Source: PSRI01 sp041484195
Lineage (GTDB): Bacteria > Bacteroidota > Bacteroidia > Chitinophagales > Chitinophagaceae
Assembly: GCA_041484195.1 (NCBI GenBank)
Contig: JBGPHC010000005.1
Coordinates: 123,641-187,640, forward strand
Reading direction: 5' to 3'
DNA length: 64,000 nt
Part shown: positions 26,551 to 35,984 of the stretch, piece after piece
Numbering within the stretch: position 1 is the stretch's first letter
Layout: each line of letters opens with the position of its first letter
The notes under the pieces: generated by a model
The model's input: only the letters and a program-made list of their open reading frames with translations
What the model was told of the DNA's origin: nothing
Databases searched by the model: none
Made by a program: the position numbers and the translations under genes

Positions 26551-26575
26551 CTGAATAATTATCGAAAGAAATTCA

Positions 26576-29500
26576 TCAATGCGTCACGGCCGGTTTGGCT
26601 TTTCCAGCCGGTGATGGCTTGGTCTCTTCTCTATGCATGCCGAACGGCTTGTCTTTTGCAAAATCAAGCAGGATCGGCGCGGCAACGAAAATTGAAGAGT
26701 AGGTACCCGTGAGCACACCTACCAGCATCGCGAATGAGAATCCCCTTGTGACCTCACCTCCAAAAATGAAGAGGATCAACAAAGCGAGGAATACCGTCAT
26801 GGATGTCATGATGGTTCGACTCAGGGTATCATTGATTGCGCTGTTGATTATCTTCTCTTTGCTCTCACCTTTCATGGTCTTGCCATATTCACGAATACGG
26901 TCAAACACGATCACCGTATCATTCATGGAGAAACCAATCACGGTCAGGATGGCCGCGATGAAGTGCTGGTCAATCTCCAGCGGGAAAGGCATTATCCCCT
27001 TGAAATAGGAGAACACCGCGAGGGTTACAAGCACGTCGTGCAAAAGTGAAAGTATGGTACCCAGCGAAAATCTCCAGTCCCGGAAACGGATGAATATGTA
27101 AAGGAAGATCATGATCAACGCGTAAATGGTCGCTTTGACCGCGCCTCTCTTTAGATCATCAGAAATGGAAGGCTGAACCGTCTGCGAGGCTCCCAGGTGC
27201 AGTTTCCTGAAATCGGCGTAGGACACATTTGCTCCCAGGAAGGGCTTCAGCCCATCATACAAGGTTGCTTCCACAAGCGAATCGGCCGTTCTGGAAGAAT
27301 TCTCCTTCTGGAATGAAGTGGTGATATTCAATGTTCGGGTATCCCCGACCGTTTTGATAACCGGATAATCCCCGAATTTGGCATGCAGCGCATTGAGGAG
27401 TTGCGTATTCTGCTGGGGCTGGTCAAAATGAATGGTATAACTCCGTCCTCCTTTGTATTCCACGCCCTCTTCGAATCCGTTGAAATAAGTGCCGATACCC
27501 AGGATCAGCACCACTACCGAAATGCCATAGGCAATCCTGCGGTATTTGGTGAAAGGGAAATGGGCTTTCTTGAAAATTAATTTTGAGAGTTTCGTGAAAT
27601 ATTCGAAGTGCCTTCCTTTCTTGGTTGTCCACCATTCGCTGATCAGCCTCGCCACCAGGATTCCGCAGAACAGGTTCAGCAAGATCGCGATGATCTGTGT
27701 GGTAGCGAATCCCCTTATGGGGCCCACTCCAAAACCATAGAGGATCAGCGCGGTCAATAATGTGGTAACGTGGGCATCCAGAATGGGAGGAAGGGATCTG
27801 TTATAACCGTGGTCCACCGCCAGGGCATAACTTCTGCCCCAACTGATCTCTTCCTTGATACGCTCGAAGATGATAACGTTTGTGTCAACCGCCATACCAA
27901 TCGCCAGCACCAGGCCGGCAATACCCGCCGCGGTGAGGGTGGCGCCCAGGGCGCTCAGCACACCGATGGTGAAAAGAATATTTAGCACCAGCGCAATATT
28001 GGCCACCCAGCCGCTGGTATTATAATACAATAACATCAGGCCGAATATCACCACAAAGGAAATGACAAATGCCATGGCCCCACCGCGGATCGCTTCTCTG
28101 CCGAGTGTTGGCCCTACTACCTGCCCCCCAACGATCCTGGCAGGCGCGGGCAGCCTGCCCGATTGCAGAATATTGGCTAGGTCAGAAGCTTCTTCCACAG
28201 TAAAACTTCCCGAAATCTGTGATCTTCCGTCGAGTATCGGATTGATCACATTCGGCGCGGAATAAACCAGGTTATCCAACACAATCGCGATTGGCTTGTT
28301 TACATTAGCACTGGTAAGATCGCCCCATTTCTTGGCTCCCTGCTTGGTCATGTTCAGTGAAACAGCCGGCCTGCCGCGCTCATCATAACTCAGTGTGGCC
28401 TCTTCCACGTCATCGCCTTCGAGTGGCGCCTTGTCAGTGCCTTCATTTGTCTTTATGGCAAAAAGCGGAATAAAATCTTTTCTTGCATTCTCTCCTTTGG
28501 GCGGAATCCCATATAAAAACCTTACTGTAGATGGAAAAGCGTTCTTCACCACATCCAGGTTAAGATATTCATCTAGCTGTGAACTGTCTTTTTCCTGCAC
28601 ATAGGCTATGGCGGGATCGCCCTGGGGAGGAGATACCAGTAAATTCTTAAAACTGGCCACAACCGCCTGTTGCGTTTTATTGCTTTGAACCTTGGTGGCG
28701 GTGTCTTTGTTCAGCAAGGCAGAGAGACTGCCGGTCTTTGTAGTATCCGTGCCAGTCTTTGCAGCCACCTGAGAACTGTCCACTACATGGGTAGTATCCA
28801 CATTCTTCCTTACTCCACTATAATAATTCTTCAGAGCTTCTTCCGCAGCAGTGAAATTCGTACTCAAATCGTTGGCACGATAAACTTCCCAGAACTGCAG
28901 GTTAGCTGCAGCCTGCAATATTTTGCGAACTCTTTCAGGATCGTCCTTAACGCCTGGCAATTCTACACTGATAATAGCTTTTTGTGGATCAGGATTGATA
29001 TTTGCCTGTGCCACTCCAAACTGATCAATACGTTTGGTTATTACGCGGGCCGTATTGTCGAAAGCCTCCTTGGCCAGGGCCCTGATCATGGCGATGACCT
29101 GGTCGTCGGAATCTTCGATCTTGATATTGCGTTGTCCCGAATTTGCAAAAATGGCCGAGAGCTTGCCACCCGGGTTGACCTCTTTATAGGCCTGGGCAAA
29201 GAGAGTGACATAGTCGGAGCCGCTGGTGGCTTTGCGCTGTGTTGCCAAATCCAGAGCCTTGTTGAGTGCGGGATCTTTGGGATTATTAGAGATGGATTTC
29301 AGCAATTCCTGTAATTCCACTTCAAGAATGACACTCATTCCACCCTGTAGGTCCAGACCCAGGTTCAGTTCTTGTTCCTTGGCTTTTTGGTAAGAGATAG
29401 AACCCGTGATCCCATAAGTAAGGGTTTTTTCTTTGGTGCTGTCGAGCACGCGACGAAGATGGATCTTGTAAGCAGAATCCTTAGTTTCCTGACTGCTATT

Positions 29501-29644
29501 GGCAAAATTGGAGCTGACCCAGTTCCTGGTGCTCTTTTCCATCTTACTCTCGTGGTTTTGCACGACCCAGGTAAAATGCAGTTGGTAAACGGATATCAGG
29601 ATCAAGGCAATCGCGAAAAATCTAACCAATCCTTTCAGTTGCAT
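26576..29644 (-). CDS. secDF: Protein translocase SecDF (fused)
   Basis: A 1022-residue fusion of SecD and SecF, the proton-driven accessory of the Sec translocon. The SecD half has TM1, a long periplasmic P1 domain (DLQGGMSVILEVE, GVAQANINPDPQKAIISVELPG) and the TM bundle with VLAIGMAVDTNVIIFERIKEE. The SecF half starts near YRRIAYGISVVVLILG, has the P4 region and ends with the second VxxFDRIREYGK / SMTVFLALLILF bundle. An insertion of about 80 residues rich in T, K and S follows YRANDLS in the SecD head, as in other Bacteroidota SecDF. It is transcribed alone, ended by a terminator at 26526-26550. Confidence 0.97.
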   Translation of the reverse strand: MQLKGLVRFFAIALILISVYQLHFTWVVQNHESKMEKSTRNWVSSNFANSSQETKDSAYKIHLRRVLDSTKEKTLTYGITGSISYQKAKEQELNLGLDLQGGMSVILEVELQELLKSISNNPKDPALNKALDLATQRKATSGSDYVTLFAQAYKEVNPGGKLSAIFANSGQRNIKIEDSDDQVIAMIRALAKEAFDNTARVITKRIDQFGVAQANINPDPQKAIISVELPGVKDDPERVRKILQAAANLQFWEVYRANDLSTNFTAAEEALKNYYSGVRKNVDTTHVVDSSQVAAKTGTDTTKTGSLSALLNKDTATKVQSNKTQQAVVASFKNLLVSPPQGDPAIAYVQEKDSSQLDEYLNLDVVKNAFPSTVRFLYGIPPKGENARKDFIPLFAIKTNEGTDKAPLEGDDVEEATLSYDERGRPAVSLNMTKQGAKKWGDLTSANVNKPIAIVLDNLVYSAPNVINPILDGRSQISGSFTVEEASDLANILQSGRLPAPARIVGGQVVGPTLGREAIRGGAMAFVISFVVIFGLMLLYYNTSGWVANIALVLNILFTIGVLSALGATLTAAGIAGLVLAIGMAVDTNVIIFERIKEEISWGRSYALAVDHGYNRSLPPILDAHVTTLLTALILYGFGVGPIRGFATTQIIAILLNLFCGILVARLISEWWTTKKGRHFEYFTKLSKLIFKKAHFPFTKYRRIAYGISVVVLILGIGTYFNGFEEGVEYKGGRSYTIHFDQPQQNTQLLNALHAKFGDYPVIKTVGDTRTLNITTSFQKENSSRTADSLVEATLYDGLKPFLGANVSYADFRKLHLGASQTVQPSISDDLKRGAVKATIYALIMIFLYIFIRFRDWRFSLGTILSLLHDVLVTLAVFSYFKGIMPFPLEIDQHFIAAILTVIGFSMNDTVIVFDRIREYGKTMKGESKEKIINSAINDTLSRTIMTSMTVFLALLILFIFGGEVTRGFSFAMLVGVLTGTYSSIFVAAPILLDFAKDKPFGMHREETKPSPAGKAKPAVTH

Positions 29645-29892
29645 ATAAATGCGGTTTACGAAAAAATTTTAATAAGGGCAGCAAAGATAGGGGTTTCAAC
29701 GTGAATTTATGTCAGAAAAAGGGTCGATCAGGCCCGATTCCTTGTCCTCATTCGGTCGCCCCTCCCCTGGTAGGGACATGTTGTGAATCAGATTTGAAAC
29801 CCTGGAACAAAGTGGGTCAAATAAGAATAATCCGGAGGATAAGAATGCAGATAAAGAGGCGCCTATGATTCACTTGTTCCGGAGCACTAACA

Positions 29893-29900
29893 TATATTTG
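29893..29900 (+). promoter_or_regulatory. Candidate -7 box upstream of the serine hydrolase
   Basis: TATATTTG matches TAnnTTTG exactly, 28 bases before the ATG at 29929. A good -33 element is not seen at the right spacing. Confidence 0.35.
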
Positions 29901-29928
29901 GTATTTTTATTTTTCTTAGGTCTATCTC

Positions 29929-31305
29929 ATGGTAAAAAAGAAACCGATCATCCTGCCCGGCCATCCGGGTTTGTTTTTTCGATATCTGTTGTTTTTGTTT
30001 TTGATTTTTGAATGCGCCTGTTCGCCTTCAAAAAAAATGGCAAAGACCCTTCCTGCCGCGGTTCCTGCAGCGGATACCCTGCGGGCTAAGACCGCTCCTC
30101 TTCCTGAAAAAAAGAATGAATCGGTCAAAACGGATCCATTCCTTGAAGATCTGCTGAAACAATATCCGCAATACTTCGATTCCATCCTGCAGAACAGGGA
30201 TGCCATGCGGGTACAGATCATCTATACTCAGATCGACCGTGGCGCAAACAATATTCCTCGTTTCAGGAATTATTTTTTTAATGTGAATGAGGATCAATAT
30301 TTCTATCCCGCTTCAACCGTTAAACTGCCAATTGCCGCATTGGCCCTTCAAAAAATCCATGAGCTAGGGATCGCGGGGCTGGATAGAAAAACTACTATGA
30401 TCACGGAAAGCGCCTACAGCGGACAGTCAGCGGTTTACCAGGACCCCACCGCGCCCGATGGCCGACCCAGTCTGGAACAATATATCAGAAAAATATTCCT
30501 GATCAGCGACAACGATGCGTTCAACCGTCTCTATGAATTTTTGGGGCAGGAATATATAAATGATCAGTTACACAAGATGGGATATTCCGAAGCACAGATC
30601 ATGCATCGACTGGAACTGACGATGACCGGAGATGAAAACCGGCACACCAATCCCGTTCAATTTCGGGATAGCTCCAACCTCATCATTTATGATCAGGCTG
30701 CTCAATATAATGAAGCTTCATTTCCCGGCCGGAACGATTTCCTTGGGGCAGGCTTCTATAGGAACGATTCTCTGATTGGCGGACCCATGGATTTTTCGCG
30801 TAAAAATCACATCGGGCTTGAATCCCTGCACAATATTCTGCGAAGCATATTATTCCCACGGTCAGTAGGAGCCGGACAGCGTTTTGATATTTCCAATGAA
30901 GACTACCAATTTCTGAAACAGTATATGTCTGAATGGCCCAGAGAATCGAATAGTCCCTCATACGATTCCAATTATTACGATGCCTATTGTAAATTCATTT
31001 TACTAGGTTCGGATAAAGACAATCCTTCCCCTGCCAATATCAGGATATTCAATAAGGTGGGAGACGCTTATGGATTTCTATTGGATATTGCCTATGTGGC
31101 GGATTTTGCCAATAAGGTCGAATTCATGCTCAGCGCAGTAATCTATTGCAATAAGGACGGAATAATTAATGACGACCACTATGATTATGAAGAATTGGGT
31201 TATCCCTTCATGAAACGGCTGGGTGAGGTAATATATGATTATGAACTTAAGCGGAACAGGAAACATCCACCTGATCTTTCGGAATTTCAAATCAAATACA
31301 ACTGA
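29929..31305 (+). CDS. Class A beta-lactamase-like serine hydrolase lipoprotein
   Basis: A 458-residue protein with a lipoprotein-type signal (IFECACSPSKK). It has the penicilloyl-serine transferase fold: S-x-x-K at S129-K132 (PASTVKLP), SDN (IFLISDNDAFNRLYEF) and, in place of KTG, NKVGDAYGFLLD. The weak KTG box and the longer length than secreted beta-lactamases (about 290) suggest a peptidase- or DD-peptidase-like role rather than antibiotic resistance. No other domain is seen. A strong -7 box lies just upstream, and the gene is followed by an aminotransferase with its own promoter. Confidence 0.85.
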   Translation: MVKKKPIILPGHPGLFFRYLLFLFLIFECACSPSKKMAKTLPAAVPAADTLRAKTAPLPEKKNESVKTDPFLEDLLKQYPQYFDSILQNRDAMRVQIIYTQIDRGANNIPRFRNYFFNVNEDQYFYPASTVKLPIAALALQKIHELGIAGLDRKTTMITESAYSGQSAVYQDPTAPDGRPSLEQYIRKIFLISDNDAFNRLYEFLGQEYINDQLHKMGYSEAQIMHRLELTMTGDENRHTNPVQFRDSSNLIIYDQAAQYNEASFPGRNDFLGAGFYRNDSLIGGPMDFSRKNHIGLESLHNILRSILFPRSVGAGQRFDISNEDYQFLKQYMSEWPRESNSPSYDSNYYDAYCKFILLGSDKDNPSPANIRIFNKVGDAYGFLLDIAYVADFANKVEFMLSAVIYCNKDGIINDDHYDYEELGYPFMKRLGEVIYDYELKRNRKHPPDLSEFQIKYN

Positions 31306-31376
31306 ATGGATCTGCCCATTCATGCTGAGCTGAATAAACGAGCTACAGGAGCTTGCAGATTCTTGATCGAAAATTG

Positions 31377-31384
31377 TAGCTTTG
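31377..31384 (+). promoter_or_regulatory. Candidate -7 box upstream of the aminotransferase
   Basis: TAGCTTTG matches the TAnnTTTG consensus 40 bases before the ATG. A TTG lies upstream at a near-consensus distance. Confidence 0.4.
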
Positions 31385-31424
31385 CTGGCTTTTCCATAAT
31401 CCATCCAACAATAAAAATAATACG

Positions 31425-32615
31425 ATGCAACTTTCGTCGAGATTACAGAAATTCAATGAGCCTGAAACCCTGAAAATGGCGAAACTGGGACGTGAATTGA
31501 GAGCCAAGGGTGTTGACGTAATTGACCTGAGCCTGGGAGAACCCGATTTTGATACACCCCAGCATATTAAGGATTTTGCCAAGAAAGCGATTGATGATAA
31601 CTGGAGCCACTATACGCCGGTGGCCGGATACGCGGACCTACGAGAAGCCATTTGTCTGAAATTGAAAAGAGATAATAACCTGGTCTATAAGCCTGAAAAC
31701 ATCCTCGTCTCCACCGGGGCGAAACAAAGCCTGGCAAACGTGATACTTGCCATGGTGGACGAAGGCGATGAAGTTATTATTCCCACTCCTTTTTGGGTAA
31801 CTTATTCCGAACTGGTCAGACTGGCTGACGGGAAACCGGTTTTCATCAGGAGTAGCATCGAGAGTAAATACAAGATCAGTCCTGCCCAATTGGAGCAGGC
31901 TATCACCAAGCGGTCGAAATTGTTCATGTTCTCCTCGCCCTGTAATCCATCGGGTGCCGTGTATAGCAGGAAGGAGCTCGAAGGACTGGTGGAAGTGTTT
32001 CGGAAATATCCCGACTTATATATCATCTCCGACGAAATATATGAATACATCAATTATGTAGGTAAGCACGAAAGCATCGCGCAGTTTCCCGACATTAAGG
32101 ATCGTGTGATACTCGTGAACGGATTGAGCAAGGGCTTTGCCATGACCGGATGGAGATTGGGATATATTGCTGCCGATCCCGTTATTGTAAAAGGAACCGA
32201 AAAATTGCAGGGCCAGTTTACGAGTGGAACCAGTTCCATCACCCAAAGGGCCGCGATCATGGCGCTGACGGGAAACCTGGATCCATCTTTTTCGATGGTT
32301 AAGGAATTCACTAAACGGCGTAAGCGCATACTCCACCTGCTGAAAGAAATTCCAGGTATCGAATGTTCAGAGCCCGAAGGAGCTTTTTATGTGTTTCCTA
32401 AAGTGGATAAATATTTCGGCAAAAAATATGACTCGCAAACAATGGCCAACGCTGATGATCTGTGCATGTACCTCTTGAATACGGCCCATGTTTCAACGGT
32501 GACAGGAACGGCATTCGGCGAACCCACCTGTATCAGGTTGTCTTTTGCCAACAGCATGCAGAATATTGAAAAAGCGATGCAGCGTATCAAAGATGCATTG
32601 GCAGCATTAAAATAA
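31425..32615 (+). CDS. PLP-dependent aminotransferase (aspartate aminotransferase family, class I)
   Basis: A 396-residue fold-type I aminotransferase. The PLP Schiff-base lysine is K236 (VNGLSKGFAMTGWRLGY), with the FSSPCNPSGAVYS (N-P-x-G) and SDEIYEYI (D-x-x-Y) motifs and the C-terminal arginine region (CIRLSFANS). The N-terminus LSSRLQKFNEPETLKMAKLGRELRAKG and the LGEPDFDTPQHIKDFAK segment place it with the 1-beta/1-gamma aspartate aminotransferases common in Bacteroidota. It probably transfers amino groups between aspartate and 2-oxoglutarate; broader specificity is possible. Confidence 0.92.
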   Translation: MQLSSRLQKFNEPETLKMAKLGRELRAKGVDVIDLSLGEPDFDTPQHIKDFAKKAIDDNWSHYTPVAGYADLREAICLKLKRDNNLVYKPENILVSTGAKQSLANVILAMVDEGDEVIIPTPFWVTYSELVRLADGKPVFIRSSIESKYKISPAQLEQAITKRSKLFMFSSPCNPSGAVYSRKELEGLVEVFRKYPDLYIISDEIYEYINYVGKHESIAQFPDIKDRVILVNGLSKGFAMTGWRLGYIAADPVIVKGTEKLQGQFTSGTSSITQRAAIMALTGNLDPSFSMVKEFTKRRKRILHLLKEIPGIECSEPEGAFYVFPKVDKYFGKKYDSQTMANADDLCMYLLNTAHVSTVTGTAFGEPTCIRLSFANSMQNIEKAMQRIKDALAALK

Positions 32616-32638
32616 ATCGTACAGTTTAGAGAATAACA

Positions 32639-32664
32639 AAGGCTCTGCTGAAAAGCGGGGCCTT
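32639..32664. terminator. Hairpin between convergent genes
   Basis: Arms 32639-32649 and 32654-32664 form an 11-bp stem with G-U pairs, closed by a GAAA tetraloop. It lies between the convergent aminotransferase and T9SS gene stops; only weak T-richness follows on either side. Confidence 0.6.
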
Positions 32665-32698
32665 GCTGACTATGGTGTGTCAGGATTACCAGTCAGCC

Positions 32699-34870
32699 TC
32701 ATTGTAATACTAAAGGCCGGTCCAGGCTCAGGATTTTTTCCAGGCTGAGGAGTCTGAGAAAATACAATCCGCTGCCCATTTGCGATTGCCTGTTAAGAAC
32801 TAATCTGGTATTTGCTTGGGTTAGGGTGATTGATTTCTGCATTATCAATTGTCCGGAAATATTGATCAGTTGCAATTCATACCTGCCTGGATGGAGGCCG
32901 TTCAGTTGCAATATGAAATGATCTCTTACAGGGTTGGGATATATAGCCATTTGTTCTGAATAGGATTTCCAGTCGAGCCACTTGATATCACTAAGTGAAA
33001 ATTGTCCGTCGATGTCTATTTCTTTCAGGCGATAATAATTTCTACCGGGCGCAGGGTTGTACTGCGTGTAGCCATAGGATCGGGTGGTATTGGAATTTCC
33101 GGCCGCGGCCACGGAAGCAATATCCGACCAGTCAGTTCCATTTCCGGAATATTGAATAATGAATTGGGCTGAGTTTTGTTCCTGGGCCGTATTCCAGCTC
33201 AGGTGAATATGATCACCTTCCGCGTTCACCGAAAAATCCAGGAGACTTACCGGCAATATCGTACAGTAAAATCCGCTGATGATTGAGCTGGGAAAAATAT
33301 TTCCCGAGGAGCTCACTAATGAACCGGCATTGCCCGGAACTGAACCATAGTCAAGAGAGGCCAGGTTCATAGAGTTGTTATTGCCGGGACCGGGACCTGA
33401 TTGCCCATTCAATCCTCCTGCAATGGTAGAAGAGGCGAGTGTGCCATTTGTATAGATAAAACCTCCGCCACCGCCGCCGCCTGGTCCGTGCTGTCCATAA
33501 TAATTGCTTCCACCTTTTCCGCCCTTAACCGAAGCTGTTATGCCAGTGATTCCTGCACCGTTATTTGTAAAAAGCAAAAGGCTCCCGCCCCCTCCGCCAC
33601 CACCGCCAGCATCAGTATGGCCGGCTGTAGCTCCGGAATTTACCAGGTTCAAAGCATCGGCTCCATTAGCTGAAATGGTTCCGGCTCCACTTATGGTATT
33701 CGCATTGACAATGATGATTCCTCCTCCCACGGCGCCGCTTGATTCCAGGGCATTCGTACTGGCGGAATTATTGGCCGTGCCTGCGCCGCCACCGCCTCCC
33801 ATCACGATCCGGGAAACACTGGCCTGGCCAAACAAGAAGCCGCCTCTTCCTCCGTTTTCGGTTGTGTTGGGGGTTCCCGGTGTACCACTCCATCCCCATC
33901 CGGCTTTTCCTCCGGCCCCCGCATTGCCCCCGCCACCGCCACCGGTATTATATTGATTATCGGCTGAGGTTGAAGGAGTCGGTTTATTATCTGTTCCACC
34001 TCCTCCCGCATTTCCCGGAGCGCCTTTGCCAAAGCTTCCGTTCGGGTATCCCTCAGCAGCATTGGTGACCACCGATGCGCCGTTGTAAACGTATTTGGGT
34101 GTGCCTGATATGCCTTCGCCTTTTGACGCGTGCGCAGTAACCGATGAGAGGTACCTGTAAATATTAACCGAACCTGCATCAGTAGTTCCGGTGTATTGTA
34201 TGCCGCCACCTCCCCTGAATCCCTTGCTGTCAGCGGAAATACTGAATCCCGCCATGGTAAGCGTCTGTTTCACATCAAGGGCGCTTATTCCGCCAACAGC
34301 TCCGTTCCATCCCGGCGTGGAGATATTACCGCTCAATGTGCAATTCAGATATTGGAGTACTTTGATCACCTGGTACCGGTATTGTCCGGCCGTGGCCGTG
34401 GCATTGGCATAGAGATAGGTGTTCTTAACGGTCTGGCTAAGATTCAGGGTTCCGCCGGCCGCGGCCGTGACATTTGTCCCCGCAGCTGCTACTGCATATT
34501 CATAATATCCCGCTTCAAGATTGGCGTTATTCAGGTAACCACCTTCTGCGCCTGAGTTGGAGCCATAGTTCGCATCGTTGGTACCGCTGATATCGGTTCC
34601 CTGCATCTGGGCGATCAATACCAGGTCTCCAGGGCTGATGCCGGTAGTTCCGGAGCTTGCAACGATCCCCGCCGCTCCGAGGCTAATGGAATTTGTGACA
34701 TTCTTTGTGAGTGTGAAGCTGGCTGCGACCGGCGAATAATAAGTATTAGGATTGTAATTCAGGCCCACGATATTCCCGTCTTTTCCGGGCTGGGCGCATT
34801 GGCTTTTGAGGAGGGTGGAGTAGGTACATAAAAACAACAGTGCCAGGGCAAAGGCATAAAATTGTTTCAT
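32699..34870 (-). CDS. Glycine-rich secreted protein with T9SS type A sorting domain
   Basis: About 723 residues from ATG 34870, which starts the signal peptide MKQFYAFALALLFLCTYSTLLKSQ. The N-terminal domain (VAASFTLTKNVTNSISLGAAG, GDLVLIAQMQGTDIS) is followed by a glycine-rich region with many GGGG tracts (GGGGGGNAGAGGKAGWGWSG), as in extended surface or adhesive proteins. The C-terminus carries a type A sorting domain (AIYPNPVRDHFILQLNG...GSGLYFLRLL). Export by the type IX system to the cell surface is therefore expected; function unknown. A palindrome overlaps the promoter region. Confidence 0.88.
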   Translation of the reverse strand: MKQFYAFALALLFLCTYSTLLKSQCAQPGKDGNIVGLNYNPNTYYSPVAASFTLTKNVTNSISLGAAGIVASSGTTGISPGDLVLIAQMQGTDISGTNDANYGSNSGAEGGYLNNANLEAGYYEYAVAAAGTNVTAAAGGTLNLSQTVKNTYLYANATATAGQYRYQVIKVLQYLNCTLSGNISTPGWNGAVGGISALDVKQTLTMAGFSISADSKGFRGGGGIQYTGTTDAGSVNIYRYLSSVTAHASKGEGISGTPKYVYNGASVVTNAAEGYPNGSFGKGAPGNAGGGGTDNKPTPSTSADNQYNTGGGGGGNAGAGGKAGWGWSGTPGTPNTTENGGRGGFLFGQASVSRIVMGGGGGAGTANNSASTNALESSGAVGGGIIIVNANTISGAGTISANGADALNLVNSGATAGHTDAGGGGGGGGSLLLFTNNGAGITGITASVKGGKGGSNYYGQHGPGGGGGGGFIYTNGTLASSTIAGGLNGQSGPGPGNNNSMNLASLDYGSVPGNAGSLVSSSGNIFPSSIISGFYCTILPVSLLDFSVNAEGDHIHLSWNTAQEQNSAQFIIQYSGNGTDWSDIASVAAAGNSNTTRSYGYTQYNPAPGRNYYRLKEIDIDGQFSLSDIKWLDWKSYSEQMAIYPNPVRDHFILQLNGLHPGRYELQLINISGQLIMQKSITLTQANTRLVLNRQSQMGSGLYFLRLLSLEKILSLDRPLVLQ

Positions 34871-34902
34871 TAGAATTGAATTTGATGGGTTAGATTCTTG
34901 TC

Positions 34903-34910
34903 CAAAAATA
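34903..34910 (-). promoter_or_regulatory. Predicted -7 promoter box of the T9SS protein gene
   Basis: On the minus strand TATTTTTG matches TAnnTTTG perfectly, 32 bases before the ATG at 34870. A 22-base palindrome begins 15 bases further upstream. Confidence 0.5.
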
Positions 34911-34925
34911 ATAGTATAAGTGTTT

Positions 34926-34947
34926 ACTTGTATAGATTTATACAAGT
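34926..34947. promoter_or_regulatory. Perfect palindrome, candidate operator
   Basis: ACTTGTATA (34926-34934) and TATACAAGT (34939-34947) are a perfect 9-bp inverted repeat separated by GATT. It lies 56-77 bases upstream of the start of the T9SS protein gene, overlapping the expected -33 region, which suggests a dimeric regulator's binding site. No terminator-like U-run follows. Confidence 0.55.
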
Positions 34948-35176
34948 TTCTATGTATTTTTTTTGGAGAGTGAAGCTGGAGGGCTCAGGCCTCGCCTCCA
35001 AATCCTGAATTTTGATGCTTCTAATCCAAGAAAACTGAAGAGGCCTCACCCTAAATGGGTCATTCCGGGCCTCAATCAGGCAATGGTTTTTGTATGCCAA
35101 TGGGCTTTCCTCTGGATCAACGAATCCGGGAAAAGATGGATTATTTGAATACTTTTAAGCAAAGGCTTTTCCCAAC

Positions 35177-35899
35177 ATGAAAAATCTCCTCTCATTTTTT
35201 GTATGCATCCTGGCCATCCATTTTGTATCTGGCGGAAGAATTTATTCTCAGTCGTTGGTAGTTCAAACTATAGTGCAGAATACTTCGGCTCAAAAGATGA
35301 AGCCGATTTTCAACGGACGGAATCTGAATGGCTGGTATAGTTTTCTCAGGAGCAAGGGGAAAAACAATGATCCTGAAGGAATATTCAGAGTGGAGGATGG
35401 AATGCTGCATATTTCGGGAAAGGAATTTGGCTATATCTGCACAGAAAAAATTTACAGAGATTTCCGTCTGGCCGTAGAATTCAAATGGGGTGAAAAAAGG
35501 TATGCACCCAGAGATACTTCAAAAAGAGACAACGGGATACTCTATTTTGTTCCTGCGAACACGAAGGATACGGTCTGGCCGAGATCCATCGAATGTCAGA
35601 TCCAGGAAGGTGATGTAGGCGATTTCTGGATGGTGGACAGTACTACCATCGTGGTGGATGGCCAGCGCAGTATTCCCAAGGATTATTGCAGGGTAGTGAA
35701 AAAGAAGGATGCTGAAAACCCAAGCGGTGAATGGAACCGGGTGGAAGTGATCGCTTATCACGGGCAACTCATCTACCTGGTGAACGGCGTCATAGTGAAT
35801 CAGGCGGAATCACCCAGCCTTCATGAAGGCAGAATTATCATCCAGTCGGAAGGCGCCGAAATTTATTACCGGAAAATAGAGGTGGCGGCATTGAAATGA
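35177..35899 (+). CDS. DUF1080 (3-keto-disaccharide hydrolase-like) secreted protein
   Basis: A 240-residue protein with a signal peptide (about residues 1-25). The DUF1080 concanavalin-like fold is recognisable: IFNGRNLNGWYSFLR, FRVEDGMLHISGKEFGYICTEKIYRDFRLAVEFKWG, DNGILYFVPA, WPRSIECQIQEGDVGDFWM, WNRVEVIAYHGQLIYLVNGVIVNQA and EGRIIIQSEGAEIYYRKIEVAAL. Family members act on 3-keto-glycosides or are secreted sugar-binding hydrolases; the substrate is unknown here. It is monocistronic and convergent with icd. Confidence 0.9.
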   Translation: MKNLLSFFVCILAIHFVSGGRIYSQSLVVQTIVQNTSAQKMKPIFNGRNLNGWYSFLRSKGKNNDPEGIFRVEDGMLHISGKEFGYICTEKIYRDFRLAVEFKWGEKRYAPRDTSKRDNGILYFVPANTKDTVWPRSIECQIQEGDVGDFWMVDSTTIVVDGQRSIPKDYCRVVKKKDAENPSGEWNRVEVIAYHGQLIYLVNGVIVNQAESPSLHEGRIIIQSEGAEIYYRKIEVAALK

Positions 35900-35984
35900 A
35901 GCCAATGAGGCAAAAAACTCAGTGGCTGGATTTCTCCTGCCTGACCTCGCAGGAAAATACACCCTGCATTTGAGTCTTCCCTTA

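Larger units (their letters stand above)
26186..26575. other. Intergenic region with palindromic repeats and the secDF terminator
   Basis: 390 bases between the lipoprotein and secDF. The left half is AT-rich with no recognised element; the right half holds the REP-like units and the terminator listed separately. No coding frame can be supported. Confidence 0.6.

Noticed and set aside
29929..31305. Antibiotic-resistance beta-lactamase
   Set aside because: S-x-x-K and SDN are present, but the KTG motif is replaced and the protein is much longer than class A enzymes; called only a serine hydrolase.
33401..34555. Several plus-strand frames rich in proline and alanine
   Set aside because: They are the antisense of the glycine-rich T9SS protein, whose GGG codons read as CCC in the complement.
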